NCBI GenBank assembly: GCA_949935795.1
Contig: CATLFX010000004.1
Coordinates: 27,900-91,899, forward strand
Reading direction: 5' to 3'
DNA length: 64,000 nucleotides
Origin: an uncultured Oscillospiraceae bacterium
GTDB taxonomy: Bacteria > Bacillota > Clostridia > Oscillospirales > Oscillospiraceae
The notes beneath the pieces were generated by a model. The model did no database searches. It was not told where the DNA came from and saw nothing but the letters and a program-made list of their open reading frames with translations. Each line of letters opens with the position of its first letter. Positions within the stretch are counted from its first letter, which is position 1. Positions 26,132 through 34,710 of the stretch are shown piece after piece. Position numbers and translations under genes: made by a program.

Positions 26132-26779
26132 TCAGTCCTCCCAGGGGACGGCTTTTTCAGGCGCTTTCCGCTGCGGGCGCTTCCACAGCCGCAGCCGGGC
26201 GGCCTGGTCGGGCAGGAAGCCCATGCGGTGGAGTATGGGCAGCAGGGCGGCGAACAGCGCCGCCAGCATGAGGGTTTGTACCGGCAGCATGACGGCGTTC
26301 TTGACGGCGCTCCCGGCCGCAATGGCCCAGTAGCCCTTGCCGCCGGAATACCAGAGGTAAGTCCCCAGCCCGCCGATGAACACGTTTTGCAGGTTGGTGG
26401 CCAGCTTGGCCAGAAACACCCGCAGCACCGTCACCTCCGCCCGGTAGAGGAACAGGGCGTAGGTGAACACCCCCAGCATGGTGGTGAAAATATAAAAAGG
26501 ATTGTACCCCTCGCTTGGGTTCATAAAATAGCTCACCGTGTCCTCCACAGCGCCGAACAGCAGGGCGTTCACCGGCCCCCCCACCAGGGCGCACAGGGCC
26601 CGGGCCAGAAAGCCCCAGCTCACCCGGATGTTGTTCACCACCGGCACGGATTTCAGGTAACCCAGCGCTACGCAGGCGGCCACCATCAGGGCGGAGAACA
26701 CCAGGGTGCGCAGCTTTTTGGAGTCCCGGATGGCGCACCGCCAGTAGGCCCGGGAGAAGGGCGTTTTGAAAATTTCCAT
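26132..26779 (-). CDS. folT: Folate ECF transporter S component (FolT-like)
   Basis: The 215-residue protein has six hydrophobic segments and the FolT-type sequence LRTLVFSALMVAACVALGYL, VVNNIRVSWGFLARALCALV and AVEDTVSYFMNPSEGYNPF. S components bind the vitamin and work with a shared energising module (EcfT/EcfA) encoded elsewhere. The start follows AAAGGAGG. The 5-prime region contains a THF riboswitch aptamer, independently supporting folate as substrate. Confidence 0.88.
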   Translation of the reverse strand: MEIFKTPFSRAYWRCAIRDSKKLRTLVFSALMVAACVALGYLKSVPVVNNIRVSWGFLARALCALVGGPVNALLFGAVEDTVSYFMNPSEGYNPFYIFTTMLGVFTYALFLYRAEVTVLRVFLAKLATNLQNVFIGGLGTYLWYSGGKGYWAIAAGSAVKNAVMLPVQTLMLAALFAALLPILHRMGFLPDQAARLRLWKRPQRKAPEKAVPWED

Positions 26780-26862
26780 GAAAAAAGACCTCCTTTTTCT
26801 TCGGCAGCACCCGTAACGGGTCAGCCGCACAAAGGAAGCCGTAAAAACGCGGTCCGCCATGC

Positions 26863-26963
26863 GGCAGCGGGATGCGGAACACGCACTGCGGGGGTGATTC
26901 CCTTCGTCCGGCGGACAACTCCCCGTCCCGCCGGCACTTTTACACGCGCGCTCCTACTCTGCC
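26863..26963 (-). promoter_or_regulatory. Tetrahydrofolate (THF) riboswitch
   Basis: Read on the minus strand, the region starts GGCAGAGTAG, continues with AAAAGTGCCGGCGGGACGGGG and CGCCGGACGAAGGG, and ends GTGCGTGTTCCGCATCCCGC before CTGCC. The GAGTAG, AAGUGCC and late CCGCAUCC blocks are THF riboswitch hallmarks, and GGCAG/CTGCC closes stem P1. The length of about 100 bases fits. It lies 84 bases before the folT start. A later hairpin (CCCGTTACGGG) next to AAAGGAGG may be the translation-controlling part. The rest of the 516-base gap to 27295 holds the repeat element at 27134. Confidence 0.85.
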
Positions 26964-27133
26964 TCTTGGGGATAGTTTACCCCATCGGCGGGCAGATTGC
27001 AAGGGGGATTTTGGGAAAGCGCGTCCTTTCTTAAATGGAATTTAATCATTTTCCCTCTTGCGGCTTAATCGGCTTATCTGGTAACATGAGAAGCGTGGAG
27101 CCGTCGTGAGCAGCGCGGATGGACTGGAGCGAA

Positions 27134-27174
27134 GGCAAAAGCCCAGCCGCCGCAGAGCGGAGGCGGATTTTGCC
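27134..27174 (+). repeat. Structured intergenic repeat element, copy 2
   Basis: GGCAAAAGCCCAGCCGCCGC closes with GGCGGATTTTGCC to form a long hairpin that matches copy 1 at 4472-4514, with outer pairs changed in a compensatory way. A second hairpin GGCGCTG...CAGCGCC with an inner GTGCC/GGCAC follows at about 27184-27217. Both copies end near an AACGTGACAAC or GCGTGACAAC sequence just upstream of a gene (27262-27272 here). Confidence 0.6.
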
Positions 27175-27295
27175 TGAGTCGGAGGGCGCTGTGTGCCGGT
27201 GGCACACGTCCAGCGCCGACCGAGCCGAAGGCGAGACAGCCGCGCGTCGCGAACAGGCGGAACGTGACAACAGAGGGAGCAAGGGGGAATACGCC

Positions 27296-28000
27296 ATGTA
27301 CACGGTGCTCATCTGCGACGACGACAAGGACATCGTCTCGGCGCTTGAGATTTACCTCACCAGCGAGGGCTATAAAACGGTGTCCGCCTACAACGGGGAG
27401 GAGGCCATCCGGGCGGTGAACGAGGGGAACATCGACCTGATCCTGATGGATATCATGATGCCCCAGCTGGACGGCATCCGGGCCACCGCCCGCCTGCGGG
27501 AGTCCGGCGGCAACATCCCCATCATCCTGCTCACCGCAAAGAGCGAGGACACGGACAAGGTGCTGGGGCTGAACATCGGCGCGGACGACTATATCACCAA
27601 GCCCTTCAACCCCATCGAGGTGCTGGCCCGGGTGAAGAGCCAGCTGCGGCGGTACACCACCCTGGGAGGCAAAGCGACGCCCCAGGAGGCGGACGGAACC
27701 CTGCGCAACGGTTCCATCGTCATGGACGACGAGGCCAAGTCGGTGACGGTGGACGGCGAGGCGGTGAGCCTCACCCCCATCGAGTACAACATCCTGCGCC
27801 TGCTGATGAAGAACCTGGGCCGGGTGTACTCCACCGCCCAGATCTACGAGCAGGTGTGGAACGACCCCGCCCTGGGGAGCGAAAACACGGTGGCCGTCCA
27901 CATCCGGCACCTGCGGGAGAAGATCGAGATCGACCCCGCCAACCCCCGGTATTTGAAGGTCGTGTGGGGCCTGGGCTATAAGATGGAGAAAATGCAATGA
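27296..28000 (+). CDS. OmpR/VanR-type response regulator
   Basis: The 234-residue protein has a receiver domain with acidic pocket DDD (residues 8-10), phosphorylated Asp52 in LILMDIMMPQLDG, Thr in ILLTAKS and Lys in ITKPFNP, followed by a winged helix (LTPIEYNILRLLMKNLGRV, VAVHIRHLREKIE). It activates or represses transcription when phosphorylated by the adjacent kinase. The ATG at 27296 is preferred over the open frame upstream because the conserved domain begins exactly here and GGGGG precedes it. It overlaps the kinase gene by ATGA. Confidence 0.93.
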   Translation: MYTVLICDDDKDIVSALEIYLTSEGYKTVSAYNGEEAIRAVNEGNIDLILMDIMMPQLDGIRATARLRESGGNIPIILLTAKSEDTDKVLGLNIGADDYITKPFNPIEVLARVKSQLRRYTTLGGKATPQEADGTLRNGSIVMDDEAKSVTVDGEAVSLTPIEYNILRLLMKNLGRVYSTAQIYEQVWNDPALGSENTVAVHIRHLREKIEIDPANPRYLKVVWGLGYKMEKMQ

Positions 28001-30369
28001 AGTGGCGGGAAAGTTTATCGGTGAAGGCCCTGGCCTTCACCGCGGCTGTGGCGGCGTTTACCGCCACAGCCATCATGGGCTGGTATCAGCTGGCCAATTT
28101 TGACGCGCTGTGGGGCGGCAGCTTTTACGGCTACGACGGGGAGCTGGGGGGCTACACCCGGACTTATCTGGTGCGGCAGGACTATTTTATGGTGCGTTAT
28201 CTGGTGGATCTGAAGGACAAACAGGCGGCGGGGGAGGGGCTGGACCTGTCGGAGCGGCGGGCCATTGAGCGGTATGAGGCGGAGTTTGACGCCGGGGCCA
28301 CCAACCTGCGCTGGCAGCTGCTGGACAACGACGGCAAGGTGATCTACGGCAACACCCAGGAGGACGGCGCCCAGGCGGACATTGCCTACGAGGTGGATTA
28401 CCGCCGGGGCGGGTATCGGACTCAGAGCGTCGACGCTGATTGGGGGTACTTTGACCCGGAATACCCGTCCAGCGCCGTGAATGCGGGGGACTATACCAGT
28501 GTGTGCTATAGTTCCAGCTGGCGGGACCTGCTGCCTATATGGGTGGAGAGGCTGAACGAGCCGGATACGGAGGACGCAGGGCGGTACGAGGTGACGAACA
28601 GCAATGGCGACCTTGTCGTCGTGGCGGAAGACCAGGTGCTGACGGACGAGAACGGTGATACCAAGGTGCTGCGGGTGATAGATGCGGAGGGCGATCTTTA
28701 TATTTTCTATCCCACCGTCCGAGCCTGCCTGGAGGCCAACCAGTTTGGCTATATCTTCGATCCGCACGGCCTGGAGTGGGGACTGACCCCGGAGGCCGCC
28801 GCCGAGTCGGAGGCGAGAAACGCCAGCCTGATCCTGTGGGTGGACGACGCCCTGCGGGTGGACGATCAATACCGCAAGGCGGCCGATCAGCTGGCCCACT
28901 GGCAGGCGGACCGGGAGTGGTTCCTGGCAGGCACCATCGTGCTGGGAACGCTGGGCCTGCTGCTGACGGTGTACCTGTGCTGCGGCGCGGGCCACAAGCG
29001 GGAGGTGGAGGGGATCTACCTCAACTGGTTCCACCGGGTCCCCGGCGATGTGCTGCTGGCCCTGCTGTTGCTGGGCGGCGTGGGCTCGGTGGGGCTTGGG
29101 GTGGCCATTGTGGCCGACGCCTATGGGGACGCGCCCATGTTCATGCAGCTCATCGGCGTGGGGCTGGGGGTGGCCTTCGCGGCGGCCATGGGGCTGGCGG
29201 CGCTGGTGACGGTGTGCGCCCGGGCCAAGGCCCACACCCTGCTGCGCGACACCTGGACCTGGAAGCTGTGCGCCTGGTGCTGGAAGCTGTTTTTGAGGCT
29301 TTGGGGCTGGTGCTGGGAGCTGTTTCGGACCGTGGGGCGGGCCGTCCAGGCCGTCCCCCTCATCTGGAAGGCGGTGATAGGCTGTATGGCGTACCCGATC
29401 TTCACATTGGCGACCATCCGGTGGGCCGCCGGGCCATGGCTGCTGGGGACCTTTGCGGCGGCGGCCTACCTGTGCACCTGGGCCTACCAGTGGAAGCGCA
29501 TCCGCCGCGGCACCCAGGAGATTATCGGCGGAAACCCCAGCTACCACATCGACACCAACCGGATGCTCCCCGATTTGAAGAGCCACGCCGACGAGCTGAA
29601 CAACCTGGGCCACGCCATCTCTACGGCGGTGGATGAGCGGATGAAGAGCGAGCACTTCAAGGCGGAGCTCATCACCAACGTGTCCCACGATCTGAAAACG
29701 CCGCTGACCTCCATCATCAACTACGTGGACCTGCTGAAAAAGGTGGAGATCAGCGACCCCAAGGCCCAGGAGTATATCGAGGTGCTGGACCGCAAGAGCC
29801 AGCGCTTGAAAAAGCTGACGGAGGACCTGGTGGAGGCGTCCAAGGCATCCACCGGCAACCTGACGGTGAACTGGGAGCGGCTGGACTGGGCCCAGCTCAC
29901 CGACCAGGCCCTGGCCGAGACCGGGGAGCGGCTGGAGGCTCAGAAGCTGACGGTGGTGCGCTCCCTGCCCGAGGAGCCCATGTGGGTGGAGGCGGACGGG
30001 CGGCACCTGTGGCGGGTGCTGGACAATCTGCTGACTAACTGCGCCAAGTACGCCCTGCCCGGCACCCGGGTGTACGTGGACCTGCGGCGCAGCGGGGACT
30101 GGGCGGTGCTGTCGGTGAAGAACATCTCCCGGGACCCGCTGGACATCCCGGCGGAGCGGCTCATGGAGCGGTTCGTCCGGGGCGACGAGTCCCGCAACCA
30201 GGCGGGCAGCGGCCTGGGGCTGTCCATCGCCCAGTCGCTGACCGAGCTCCAGCACGGCAGGTTCGAGATCAGCATTGACGGCGACCTGTTCAAGGCCATC
30301 GTCACCCTGCCCCTTGCGGGGGAGCGGCCGGAGGACCCCATCCAATTGTTCCTGTCTCCGAAAACCTGA
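27997..30369 (+). CDS. Multi-pass membrane sensor histidine kinase
   Basis: The 790-residue kinase has one N-terminal membrane helix (VKALAFTAAVAAFTATAIMG), an extracytoplasmic domain of about 270 residues, then four to five helices starting near residue 307, a HisKA domain with NVSHDLKTPLTSIINYVDLL, and an ATPase domain with NLLTNCAKYA and GSGLGLSIAQSL. The N box and G boxes are intact. The extracellular domain is unlike common sensors and the ligand is unknown. It is partner of the preceding response regulator by four-base overlap. Confidence 0.93.
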   Translation: MKWRESLSVKALAFTAAVAAFTATAIMGWYQLANFDALWGGSFYGYDGELGGYTRTYLVRQDYFMVRYLVDLKDKQAAGEGLDLSERRAIERYEAEFDAGATNLRWQLLDNDGKVIYGNTQEDGAQADIAYEVDYRRGGYRTQSVDADWGYFDPEYPSSAVNAGDYTSVCYSSSWRDLLPIWVERLNEPDTEDAGRYEVTNSNGDLVVVAEDQVLTDENGDTKVLRVIDAEGDLYIFYPTVRACLEANQFGYIFDPHGLEWGLTPEAAAESEARNASLILWVDDALRVDDQYRKAADQLAHWQADREWFLAGTIVLGTLGLLLTVYLCCGAGHKREVEGIYLNWFHRVPGDVLLALLLLGGVGSVGLGVAIVADAYGDAPMFMQLIGVGLGVAFAAAMGLAALVTVCARAKAHTLLRDTWTWKLCAWCWKLFLRLWGWCWELFRTVGRAVQAVPLIWKAVIGCMAYPIFTLATIRWAAGPWLLGTFAAAAYLCTWAYQWKRIRRGTQEIIGGNPSYHIDTNRMLPDLKSHADELNNLGHAISTAVDERMKSEHFKAELITNVSHDLKTPLTSIINYVDLLKKVEISDPKAQEYIEVLDRKSQRLKKLTEDLVEASKASTGNLTVNWERLDWAQLTDQALAETGERLEAQKLTVVRSLPEEPMWVEADGRHLWRVLDNLLTNCAKYALPGTRVYVDLRRSGDWAVLSVKNISRDPLDIPAERLMERFVRGDESRNQAGSGLGLSIAQSLTELQHGRFEISIDGDLFKAIVTLPLAGERPEDPIQLFLSPKT

Positions 30370-30373
30370 AACG

Positions 30374-30405
30374 AAGCGCCCCCGGCTCTCGCCGGGGGCG
30401 CTTTT
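30374..30405. terminator. Terminator between the sensor kinase and spoIIP
   Basis: A 13-base GC-rich stem AAGCGCCCCCGGC with loop TCTC is followed by TT on the plus side; it lies between two convergent genes. Confidence 0.8.
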
Positions 30406-30411
30406 GACGCG

Positions 30412-31575
30412 CTACCGCTCCATCAGCTCCACCACCGTCCGGGCGTACAGCCGGGCGGCGGTGATGGCCTCCTGGAGGGTGTTGCCGTGGGTGCCCACCT
30501 CGACCAAAAGCATCCCGGTGGACAGGTGCTGGTTGAACCGGGTGGGCCGGAGCACCAGGGGCCGGGCCAGGGTGGACCACTTGTCCGCGATGGCCGACTG
30601 GATGGACAGGGCCAGCGCCAGATTTACCTTCCAGTTGGGGTGGACCTGTCCGGTGGCGTCGCTGCCCATCACCATCATCACCTGGGCGCAGTCGTCCACC
30701 GTCCCCGCCACCACTTTATAGATGGTGCCGTCGCTGGCCACCAGGGCGTCCCGGTGGACGTCCAGCACCAGCACGATGGAGGGGTACTTTTTCAGGTTTT
30801 CCGCCACCCCCTGCACCGAGCGGTTGTAGGCGTCGTTGTAGCTGGGGTAGTCGTACAGGGTGGTGTCGTGGACCACGCCGATGCCCGCCGCCTCGAACAC
30901 CGCCTTCATCTCCTCCCCCACCCGGACCATGTTTTGAGTGGTGTCCAGGGTGCGGTGGTCGCCGCTGGGCTCGTACACGTCGGTCCCCGCCATGGTGTAG
31001 GACTCGGTGGCGTGGGAGTGGTAAATGAGCACCTTGGGGCCCTCCCCGGCGGCGGACAGCCGGGGGGCGTTTTCCAGGAGGGCGGGGATGTCCACGGTGT
31101 AGTCCGTGTGGTTGTAGATGGACACGTTCCCCGATGTGATGTACTTGGCGGAGGACCCGGCCACCATGGTCTTGGGGATGATGCCCTCGGGGGTCTGGGC
31201 GGAGGGGGCGGGGGAGCTGCTGGGCTCCTCGTCCTCTCCCGGGGGGTCCAGCTCCAGCAGGTCGCCGGGTTCAGAGGGGGGCGGGGCGCTCTGCTTGGGC
31301 TCCGGGGAGGACAGCACGCCCCCCAGCAGGGAGGACTGGGCCAGCACCATCCTGTCCCAGCGGGACAGGCCGTCCCCCTGCTCCTCCAGCCCCAGCTCCG
31401 CCGACAGCAGGGCCAGGGACACCTGGGCGCTGCCCGCCCACTCCCGGAGCTGGTCCAGGGCGGCGGCGGGGTCGCCCACCAGCCAGGCCAGCCACACCGC
31501 CAGCGTCCCCACCAGCACCGCCGCCCCGGTCCGCAGTCCCCGGACCCAGGGCCGGGTTGTCCTTTTCTTTCGCAT
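30412..31575 (-). CDS. spoIIP: Stage II sporulation protein P (SpoIIP)
   Basis: The 387-residue protein has an N-terminal membrane anchor (TGAAVLVGTLAVWLAWLVG), a proline/serine-rich linker and a catalytic C-terminal amidase/endopeptidase domain with VLIYHSHATESY, LDVHRDAL and VEVGTHGN. In sporulation SpoIIP works with SpoIID and SpoIIM to degrade septal peptidoglycan for engulfment. The length and motif order fit the family. A sigma-E-like -10 (CATACAAT, 31594-31601 complement) lies just upstream, though no clear -35 is seen. Confidence 0.94.
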   Translation of the reverse strand: MRKKRTTRPWVRGLRTGAAVLVGTLAVWLAWLVGDPAAALDQLREWAGSAQVSLALLSAELGLEEQGDGLSRWDRMVLAQSSLLGGVLSSPEPKQSAPPPSEPGDLLELDPPGEDEEPSSSPAPSAQTPEGIIPKTMVAGSSAKYITSGNVSIYNHTDYTVDIPALLENAPRLSAAGEGPKVLIYHSHATESYTMAGTDVYEPSGDHRTLDTTQNMVRVGEEMKAVFEAAGIGVVHDTTLYDYPSYNDAYNRSVQGVAENLKKYPSIVLVLDVHRDALVASDGTIYKVVAGTVDDCAQVMMVMGSDATGQVHPNWKVNLALALSIQSAIADKWSTLARPLVLRPTRFNQHLSTGMLLVEVGTHGNTLQEAITAARLYARTVVELMER

Positions 31576-31639
31576 ACGCTTTCACCTCCCTGCATTGTAT
31601 GCGGGGGAATATGGGAAAAGAACGTCCGGCGATTGCCTC

Positions 31640-31668
31640 TTGACAGAGAAAGCAGATAGAGTTATGCT
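31640..31668 (+). promoter_or_regulatory. Promoter of the AbrB-ABC operon
   Basis: TTGACA (31640-31645) and TATGCT (31663-31668) are 17 bases apart; the start codon follows 35 bases later with AGGAGGAG. Confidence 0.7.
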
Positions 31669-31703
31669 AAGTGGGAAAAGTATAACTGATAGGAGGAGTT
31701 GCC

Positions 31704-31949
31704 GTGAAGCTGAAATTACCCAGGGATCAGTTTCTCTCCACCGTCCGGGTGGGGGACAAGGGCCAGATCGTCATTCCCAAGGAGGTGCGGGAGCTGTTCG
31801 AGATCGAGCCGGGGGACAACCTGCTGCTGATGGCGGACAAGAAAAAGGGTATCGCCATCGTGGCCTTCGACGGCATGATCGACTTTATGGACGAGTCCAT
31901 CCGGCAGGCCCGGAAGGCTCAGGAGGAGCAGAAGGAGGGGCAGAAGTGA
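31704..31949 (+). CDS. AbrB/MazE/SpoVT-type DNA-binding protein
   Basis: An 81-residue protein with an N-terminal swapped-hairpin AbrB domain: STVRVGDKGQIVIPKEVREL, then EIEPGDNLLLMAD. The remaining residues form a charged helix rich in Gln, Glu and Lys. Such proteins bind DNA as dimers and often autoregulate. It starts with GTG after AGGAGGAG and its stop overlaps the GTG start of the ABC ATPase, so it is likely the dedicated regulator of that exporter, an arrangement seen with AbrB-type regulators of small exporters in Clostridia. Confidence 0.88.
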   Translation: MKLKLPRDQFLSTVRVGDKGQIVIPKEVRELFEIEPGDNLLLMADKKKGIAIVAFDGMIDFMDESIRQARKAQEEQKEGQK

Positions 31950-32665
31950 ACGCCATTGAAATTTTGGGCCTCACCAAGGAGTACGGGGGCCGCAGGGTGG
32001 TGGATAAGCTGGAGCTGTCCATTCCGGCGGGGGAGCTGTTCGCCCTGCTGGGGGTCAACGGGGCGGGGAAGTCCACGACGATCAAAATGCTGTCCTGCCT
32101 CACCGTCCCCACCGAAGGGGACGCCCAGCTGATGGGTCACAGCGTCCGCCGGGACGGCCACGCCGCCAAGGAGATTTTGGCGGTCTCCCCCCAGGAGACG
32201 GCCATCGCCCCCAATCTCACGGCGCTGGAGAACCTGGAGCTGATGGCGGGGGTCTACGGCCGGTCCAGGGAGCGGGTGGACCAGGTGATGGAGCGGCTTG
32301 ACCTGGCCCGGTGGGCCAAGGCCCGGGCCAGGACCCTGTCCGGCGGCTGGCAGCGGCGGCTGTCCATCGCCATGGCCCTGGTGTCCCAGCCGGAGGTGCT
32401 GTTCCTGGATGAACCCACCCTGGGGCTGGACGTGCTGGCCCGCCGGGAGCTGTGGGGCGTCATCCGGGGCCTCAAGGGGCACACCACCATCATTTTGACC
32501 ACCCACTACCTGGAGGAGGCGGAGGCCCTGGCCGACCGGGTGGGGGTGATGAACCAGGGCCGCCTCCGGGCGGTGGGGACGGCGGAGGAGCTGAAGGCCC
32601 TGGCGGGCTGCGACAGCTTCGAGGACGCCTTTGTGGCACTGGCGGGAGAGGGGGCGGCGTCATGA
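31946..32665 (+). CDS. ABC transporter ATP-binding protein (exporter type)
   Basis: The 239-residue ATPase has Walker A GVNGAGKSTTIKML, Q-loop VSPQETAIAPNLTALEN, signature LSGGWQRRLSIAMAL, Walker B VLFLDEPTLGLD and the switch histidine in TTHYLEEAE. This is the ABC-2 exporter (DrrA/CcmA-like) subfamily. The start is GTG at 31946, overlapping the AbrB-type stop, with GGAGGGG upstream. It overlaps the permease gene by four bases. The exported substrate is unknown. Confidence 0.93.
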   Translation: MNAIEILGLTKEYGGRRVVDKLELSIPAGELFALLGVNGAGKSTTIKMLSCLTVPTEGDAQLMGHSVRRDGHAAKEILAVSPQETAIAPNLTALENLELMAGVYGRSRERVDQVMERLDLARWAKARARTLSGGWQRRLSIAMALVSQPEVLFLDEPTLGLDVLARRELWGVIRGLKGHTTIILTTHYLEEAEALADRVGVMNQGRLRAVGTAEELKALAGCDSFEDAFVALAGEGAAS

Positions 32666-33393
32666 GAATGCGGGCTTTTGCCAAGCGGAACCTCAAGGAG
32701 CTGCTCCGGGACCCCCTGACCCTGTTTTTCGGGCTGGGCTTCCCCCTGGTCCTGCTGGTGTTGATGAACGTGATTCAGCGCAATGTCCCGGTACACATTT
32801 TCGAGCTGGACACCCTGGCCCCGGGCATCGCCCTGTTCGGGCTGACCTTTATGGCGCTGTTCTCCGGGCTGCTGCTGGCCAAGGACCGCTCCTCCGCTTT
32901 TCTGGCCCGGCTGGCGGCCTCCCCCATGACCGCCGCCGACTTCCTGCTGGGCTACCTGCTGCCCATGCTGCCCATGGCGGCGGGACAGACCGCCATCTGC
33001 CTGGGGGCGGCGGTGGCCCTGGGCCTGCCCCTGAGCTGGAATCTCCCGGCGGTGGTCCTCTCCCTGATCCCGTCGGCCCTGCTGTTCATCGCTCTGGGCC
33101 TGCTGTGCGGCGCCCTGTTCAACGACAAGCAGGTGGGCGGCATGTGCGGGGCCATTCTGACCAACGTCACCGCCTGGCTGGCGGGGATCTGGTTCGACCT
33201 GTCCCTGATCGGCGGGCCTTTCCAGGCCGTGGCTTACGCGCTCCCCTTCGTCCACGGCGTGGAGGGGGCCAAGGCCGCCCTGGCCGGGGACTGGACCGCC
33301 CTGCCCGGACATCTGCTTTGGGTGTCCCTTTGGGCGGCGGCGGTGCTGGGGCTGGCCGTGGGGCTGTTCCGGCGGCGGCTGGTGGAGCGGTAA
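32662..33393 (+). CDS. ABC-2 type transporter permease
   Basis: The 243-residue membrane protein has six hydrophobic segments in the ABC-2 layout: an N-terminal cytoplasmic helix RAFAKRNLKELLRDPLTLFF followed by the first span, then GIALFGLTFMALFSGLLLAKDRSSAFLARLAASPM with the typical coupling region. It pairs with the preceding ATPase through an ATGA overlap. The substrate may be a drug, lipid or peptide; nothing in the sequence decides. Confidence 0.88.
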   Translation: MRMRAFAKRNLKELLRDPLTLFFGLGFPLVLLVLMNVIQRNVPVHIFELDTLAPGIALFGLTFMALFSGLLLAKDRSSAFLARLAASPMTAADFLLGYLLPMLPMAAGQTAICLGAAVALGLPLSWNLPAVVLSLIPSALLFIALGLLCGALFNDKQVGGMCGAILTNVTAWLAGIWFDLSLIGGPFQAVAYALPFVHGVEGAKAALAGDWTALPGHLLWVSLWAAAVLGLAVGLFRRRLVER

Positions 33394-33421
33394 TTTAAAT
33401 GAGCAGGGGACACATTCAGAC

Positions 33422-33450
33422 TTGAAATTTCCCCCGGCCTGTGCTAGTAT
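33422..33450 (+). promoter_or_regulatory. Promoter of the bactofilin gene
   Basis: TTGAAA (33422-33427) and TAGTAT (33445-33450) are separated by 17 bases. The roughly 70-base leader that follows can fold into short hairpins (for example GCCTTGCGGC). Confidence 0.6.
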
Positions 33451-33525
33451 GGAGGACACAAGCGGGGGAGCGAAAGCCTTGCGGCTGGCGGGTTTCAGCC
33501 TCTCCTGAAGGAAAGGTGAGGTCTT

Positions 33526-34023
33526 ATGGGTTTCTTTGGAATGCAGAAGGTGGACGCTCCGGCGGAGGTTCCGGCCGTTCCCCAGGAGGAGCCGGTGAGC
33601 GCCCCCGCGCCTGCCCGGGCGGGCAGCACGATCATCGCCCAGGGCATTACATTTACCGGCACCATCCGGGGTGAGGGCGTGATCCAGGTGGAAGGCGTCG
33701 TGGAGGGCGAGTTTGACATGACCGGCGCGGTGGTCGTGGCGGAGTCCGGCCTGATCCGGGGTCCCGTGGCGGCTGACGTGGTCCGGGTGGCGGGCCGGGT
33801 GGAGGGCAATGTCCACGCCCGGGAGCACATGCGGCTGGAGTCCTCCGGCAGCCTGGACGGCGACGTGACCACCGCCTCCCTGGTGGTGGAGGACGGCGGC
33901 ATCCTCAACGGCCGGTGCACCACTGTGAAGCCTCAGCCCGCCCTGGAGCCCGATCTGGGGAAGGTTTCCGGGGGCGGCGCCCTGGAATTCGGCCCGGAGT
34001 TCGAGCTGGACGAGGAGAACTGA
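33526..34023 (+). CDS. Bactofilin-type polymer-forming protein
   Basis: The 165-residue protein has a short proline/alanine-rich N-terminus and a right-handed beta-helix core of repeated hydrophobic strands (GTIRGEGVIQVEGVVEGEFD, VVVAESGLIRGPVAADVVRV, GDVTTASLVVEDGGILNG), the DUF583/bactofilin pattern. Bactofilins form cytoskeletal filaments and contribute to cell shape or spore/wall processes. A tail of about 40 residues follows. It is monocistronic, with a promoter upstream and a strong terminator downstream. Confidence 0.9.
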   Translation: MGFFGMQKVDAPAEVPAVPQEEPVSAPAPARAGSTIIAQGITFTGTIRGEGVIQVEGVVEGEFDMTGAVVVAESGLIRGPVAADVVRVAGRVEGNVHAREHMRLESSGSLDGDVTTASLVVEDGGILNGRCTTVKPQPALEPDLGKVSGGGALEFGPEFELDEEN

Positions 34024-34068
34024 GGGGACCCTGCACCTGAAAGACCGGGTTTCCAGCGCCATTGATAG

Positions 34069-34102
34069 AGAAAGGCCGCGGCTGAACAGCCGCGGCCTTT
34101 CT
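34069..34102 (+). terminator. Terminator of the bactofilin gene
   Basis: A 15-base perfect stem (AGAAAGGCCGCGGCT) with a GAAC loop lies 46 bases after the stop; the 3-prime arm itself ends in TTTCT. Confidence 0.8.
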
Positions 34103-34161
34103 GCGCAGGCGGGCGGTTCCCGGGGCTGGAAAATGTATTTGCCCGGGCGGGGAAATGGGGA

Positions 34162-34190
34162 TTGCTTTCCCCTCCCGCAGCGTGTATAAT
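34162..34190 (+). promoter_or_regulatory. Promoter of the Lrp-type/aminotransferase operon
   Basis: TTGCTT (34162-34167) and a perfect TATAAT (34185-34190) are separated by 17 bases. Confidence 0.7.
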
Positions 34191-34227
34191 ATTAAAATAA
34201 TGTTTGGAACACAGGAGGAACCCGGCT

Positions 34228-34710
34228 ATGAAAAATCTGCTCCAGCTTTTGGAGGATGACTCCACCCTGACCCACGCCCAATTGGCGGCTATGACCGGCA
34301 TGACGGAGGCCGAGGTGTCGGCGGCGGTGGCGCAATATGAGAAGGACCACATCATTCTGGGCTACAAGACCATTGTGGACTGGGACCGCACCCAGCAGGA
34401 GTCGGTGACCGCCCTCATCGAGGTGAGCGTCACCCCCCAGCGGGGGGAGGGCTTCGACCGGGTGGCCCAGCGCATCTACCAGTACGACGAGGTGGAGTCC
34501 CTCTACCTCATGTCCGGCGGGGCCTACGACATGACGGTGACCATCTCCGGGCGCACTTTGAAGGAGGTGGCCCAGTTTGTGGGGGAGAAGCTGGCCCCCA
34601 TCGAGGGGGTCACCGGCACCGCCACCCACTTTATCCTGAAAAAGTACAAGGAAAAGCACCTGATCTTCCCCGTGCAGGAGGTCCAGGAGGAAAGGTTCGT
34701 GTTTGAATGA
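34228..34710 (+). CDS. Lrp/AsnC-family transcriptional regulator
   Basis: The 160-residue protein has an N-terminal helix-turn-helix (TLTHAQLAAMTGMTEAEVSAAV) and a C-terminal RAM ligand domain (TALIEVSVTP, VESLYLMSGGAYDMTVTISG) that binds amino acids and assembles into octamers. The start at 34228 follows ACAGGAGGAA. Its stop overlaps the aminotransferase start by ATGA, so it likely senses the amino acid handled by that operon. Confidence 0.92.
   Translation: MKNLLQLLEDDSTLTHAQLAAMTGMTEAEVSAAVAQYEKDHIILGYKTIVDWDRTQQESVTALIEVSVTPQRGEGFDRVAQRIYQYDEVESLYLMSGGAYDMTVTISGRTLKEVAQFVGEKLAPIEGVTGTATHFILKKYKEKHLIFPVQEVQEERFVFE

Noticed and set aside
28015..30345. A 776-codon minus-strand frame opposite the sensor kinase
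   Set aside because: Antisense shadow; the plus-strand kinase has all motifs.
31118..32665. Long fused frame extending the ABC ATPase upstream over the AbrB gene and spoIIP
   Set aside because: The ATPase family begins at the GTG at 31946; upstream sequence is the shadow of the AbrB gene in another frame.
33451..33525. Possible riboswitch in the bactofilin leader (GAAAGCC, GCGGCTGGCGGG)
   Set aside because: Only short hairpins are seen and no known aptamer consensus is satisfied.
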